The position numbers and the translations under genes were made by a program. The notes beneath the pieces are model-generated. The model made no database searches, was not told where the DNA came from, and was given only the letters and a program-made list of their open reading frames with translations. From Promethearchaeota archaeon (lineage in GTDB: Archaea > Asgardarchaeota > Lokiarchaeia > Sigynarchaeales > SOKP01), in the NCBI GenBank assembly GCA_016839425.1, contig JAEOUI010000375.1:1-6470 (forward strand): a DNA stretch of 6,470 nucleotides, given 5' to 3'. Positions 5,611 to 6,470 of this stretch are shown piece by piece (positions within the stretch are counted from its first letter, which is position 1; the number at the start of each line of letters is the position of its first letter).

Positions 5611-5620
5611 ATATTAAATA
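5611..5620 (-). promoter_or_regulatory. TATA-like box of the reductase gene
   Basis: The minus strand reads TATTTAATAT, centred about 28 bases before the ATG at 5587, which predicts a leaderless or very short-leader transcript. An AAGGT element 8 bases before the ATG could serve as a ribosome site only if transcription starts further upstream. Confidence 0.45.
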
Positions 5621-5980
5621 CTCGTTATTTCATAGAGTCTCTACTTTAAACTAGTTAATATATTCTTTATTTAGATTTAAATTTTTTTACACAATTCCAG
5701 TTGCCTCGTGATTTTCAATAATTTAATTTCAATTGATGAAAATTGTGAAAGAAAATTCGCGCAAAGTAAATTGTAACACGAGATTAATGCTAGAACTAAA
5801 TTATTTTCTTTTTCATTTTAATCAAGTATGTGTTAAAAATCTCGCATTTTTGACTAAAACGGAAATTATGAACAAGTATTAATGATTTTTTAGTAATATA
5901 CACGCAAATTGTTAATCGTAAAATCAAAAATGTTTTTAGTCATCTAGCAAATAATTACATATTCTATTTTTAGAAAACTG
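5621..5980. other. AT-rich divergent intergenic region with clustered inverted repeats
   Basis: This stretch lies between the reductase and pyrophosphatase genes and holds no convincing gene. It contains several short perfect inverted repeats: CACAATT/AATTGTG (5690-5696, 5741-5747), CTCGTG/CACGAG (5705-5710, 5777-5782), CGAGAT/ATCTCG (5779-5784, 5839-5844) and CATTTTTGA/TCAAAAATG (5845-5853, 5924-5932). In addition ATTTTCAAT (5711-5719) pairs with 5732-5743 apart from a 3-base bulge. These could be protein-binding sites or RNA structure, or partly chance in such AT-rich DNA. No tRNA-like or known riboswitch pattern was seen. Confidence 0.35.
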
Positions 5981-5988
5981 ATTTAATA
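5981..5988 (+). promoter_or_regulatory. TATA-like box of the pyrophosphatase gene
   Basis: ATTTAATA is centred about 38 bases before the ATG at 6023, predicting a leader of about 12 bases. A GTGA sequence at 6010-6013, 9 bases before the ATG, could pair weakly with the 16S rRNA end. Confidence 0.35.
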
Positions 5989-6022
5989 CAAAAAATAAGA
6001 ACTACAAAAGTGAAAAAAAAAC

Positions 6023-6470
6023 ATGGACGTACCATTAATAATAATTATAGCCATTATTGCTGGAATCGTTTCAATTCTTGCTGCAGTGCTTTTTGCCAAG
6101 TCGGTTTTGAAAGAAGATCCAGGAAACGAGAAGATGGTTGAAGTTTCTGGTTATATCGAATCGGGAGCCAAAACTTATATCAAGGTACAATATACGATAC
6201 TTGCAGTTGTTGTTGGTGTTCTTTCTATTGCGATTTTATTTGGTTTTAAGCCTGGTGAATTAAGCATTCCACAGATGATTGCTTATATCATTGGTTCTGT
6301 AGGCTCAATGTTCGCAGGAGCCTTAGGAATGCTGGTCGGTGTGAAAGCAAACACAAGAGCGGCCCAAGGATGCACTGAAAGCACTAAAAAAGGCTTTAAT
6401 GTTGCATTTTTCGGAGGAGCTGTCATGGGCCTAATGGTCGTTGGCGTTGCTTTAATTGGCGTTTCGGTCA
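6023..6470 (+). CDS. hppA: Membrane-bound ion-translocating pyrophosphatase, N-terminal part
   Basis: The first 149 residues are visible before the window ends; the family is usually about 650-750 residues. Membrane pyrophosphatases split PPi and pump H+ or Na+ across the cytoplasmic membrane. Hydrophobic segments lie at about 4-26, 54-74, 85-108 and 125-149. Family signatures are clear: ESGAKTYIKVQYTI (46-59) matches the 'eGAxAfLxrqYxti' region, GSVGSMFAGALGM (91-103) followed by VKANTRAAQ (107-115) matches 'GaxxSxxaGxxGMxxAtxaNxRta', and GFNVAFFGGAVMG (124-136) matches the highly conserved 'FNVAFRGGAVMG', with Phe in place of the usual Arg in the first six residues. The catalytic aspartates, the K+-dependence position (Ala/Lys) and the residues that decide H+ versus Na+ all lie downstream, so the ion is undetermined. 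The ATG at 6023 gives a proper N-terminal first membrane helix. The gene is divergent from the reductase. Confidence 0.93.
   Translation, partial: MDVPLIIIIAIIAGIVSILAAVLFAKSVLKEDPGNEKMVEVSGYIESGAKTYIKVQYTILAVVVGVLSIAILFGFKPGELSIPQMIAYIIGSVGSMFAGALGMLVGVKANTRAAQGCTESTKKGFNVAFFGGAVMGLMVVGVALIGVSV

Noticed and set aside
5736..5882. 48-codon open frame on the plus strand in the reductase/pyrophosphatase intergenic region (starts MKIVKENSRK)
   Set aside because: It has no ribosome site and no membrane or motif pattern, and it overlaps the inverted repeats. A run of this length is not surprising given the several frames available in a 435-base gap.
5700..5990. C/D-box guide RNA candidate (TGATGA near 5735 and CTGA near 5978)
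   Set aside because: The boxes are about 240 bases apart, with no internal D'/C' pair at proper spacing, far longer than archaeal C/D guide RNAs.

Overview
The window reads as chromosomal DNA of an AT-rich archaeon. The archaeal signs are an Orc1/Cdc6-family replication AAA+ ATPase, a XerA-like tyrosine recombinase, a small CxxC/CxxC zinc-ribbon protein, TATA-like boxes centred about 28-38 bases upstream of most starts, and oligo-T tracts after genes. The leucine-rich-repeat protein and the style of the small zinc-ribbon protein would fit an Asgard (Lokiarchaeia-like) genome. That placement is a guess from general resemblance, since no rRNA or other marker gene is present.

Layout: (1) 2-385, plus strand: C-terminal part of a leucine-rich-repeat protein, open at the left edge and followed by a T9 tract. 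(2) 619-849, plus: a 76-residue zinc-ribbon protein ending in a hairpin plus T7 terminator. (3) 938-2125, minus: a divergent Orc1/Cdc6-family protein, convergent with the zinc-ribbon gene. (4) 2299-3430, minus: a tight two-gene membrane operon that I do not recognise. It encodes a 223-residue protein with an ectodomain between two membrane segments, then a 152-residue protein with three membrane segments, with one base between stop and start. (5) 3585-4508, minus: a complete XerA-type recombinase. (6) 4667-5587, minus: a thioredoxin-reductase-like flavoprotein with an intact CxxC and FAD sites but degenerate NADPH-binding motifs. (7) 5588-6022: a 435-base AT-rich divergent intergenic region with several inverted repeats. 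(8) 6023-6470, plus: the N-terminal 149 residues of a membrane-bound ion-pumping pyrophosphatase, cut by the right edge.

Most genes look singly transcribed, each with its own TATA-like box and a T-rich end. The exception is the membrane pair, which shares one promoter and terminator and is probably translationally coupled. Cdc6 and XerA both act on the chromosome (initiation and dimer resolution), but nothing links them here beyond proximity. The pyrophosphatase and reductase are housekeeping energy and redox functions. I see no CRISPR array, tRNA, rRNA, insertion sequence or clear replication origin. The two items most worth pursuing are the unknown membrane pair and the reductase without a recognisable NADPH site.
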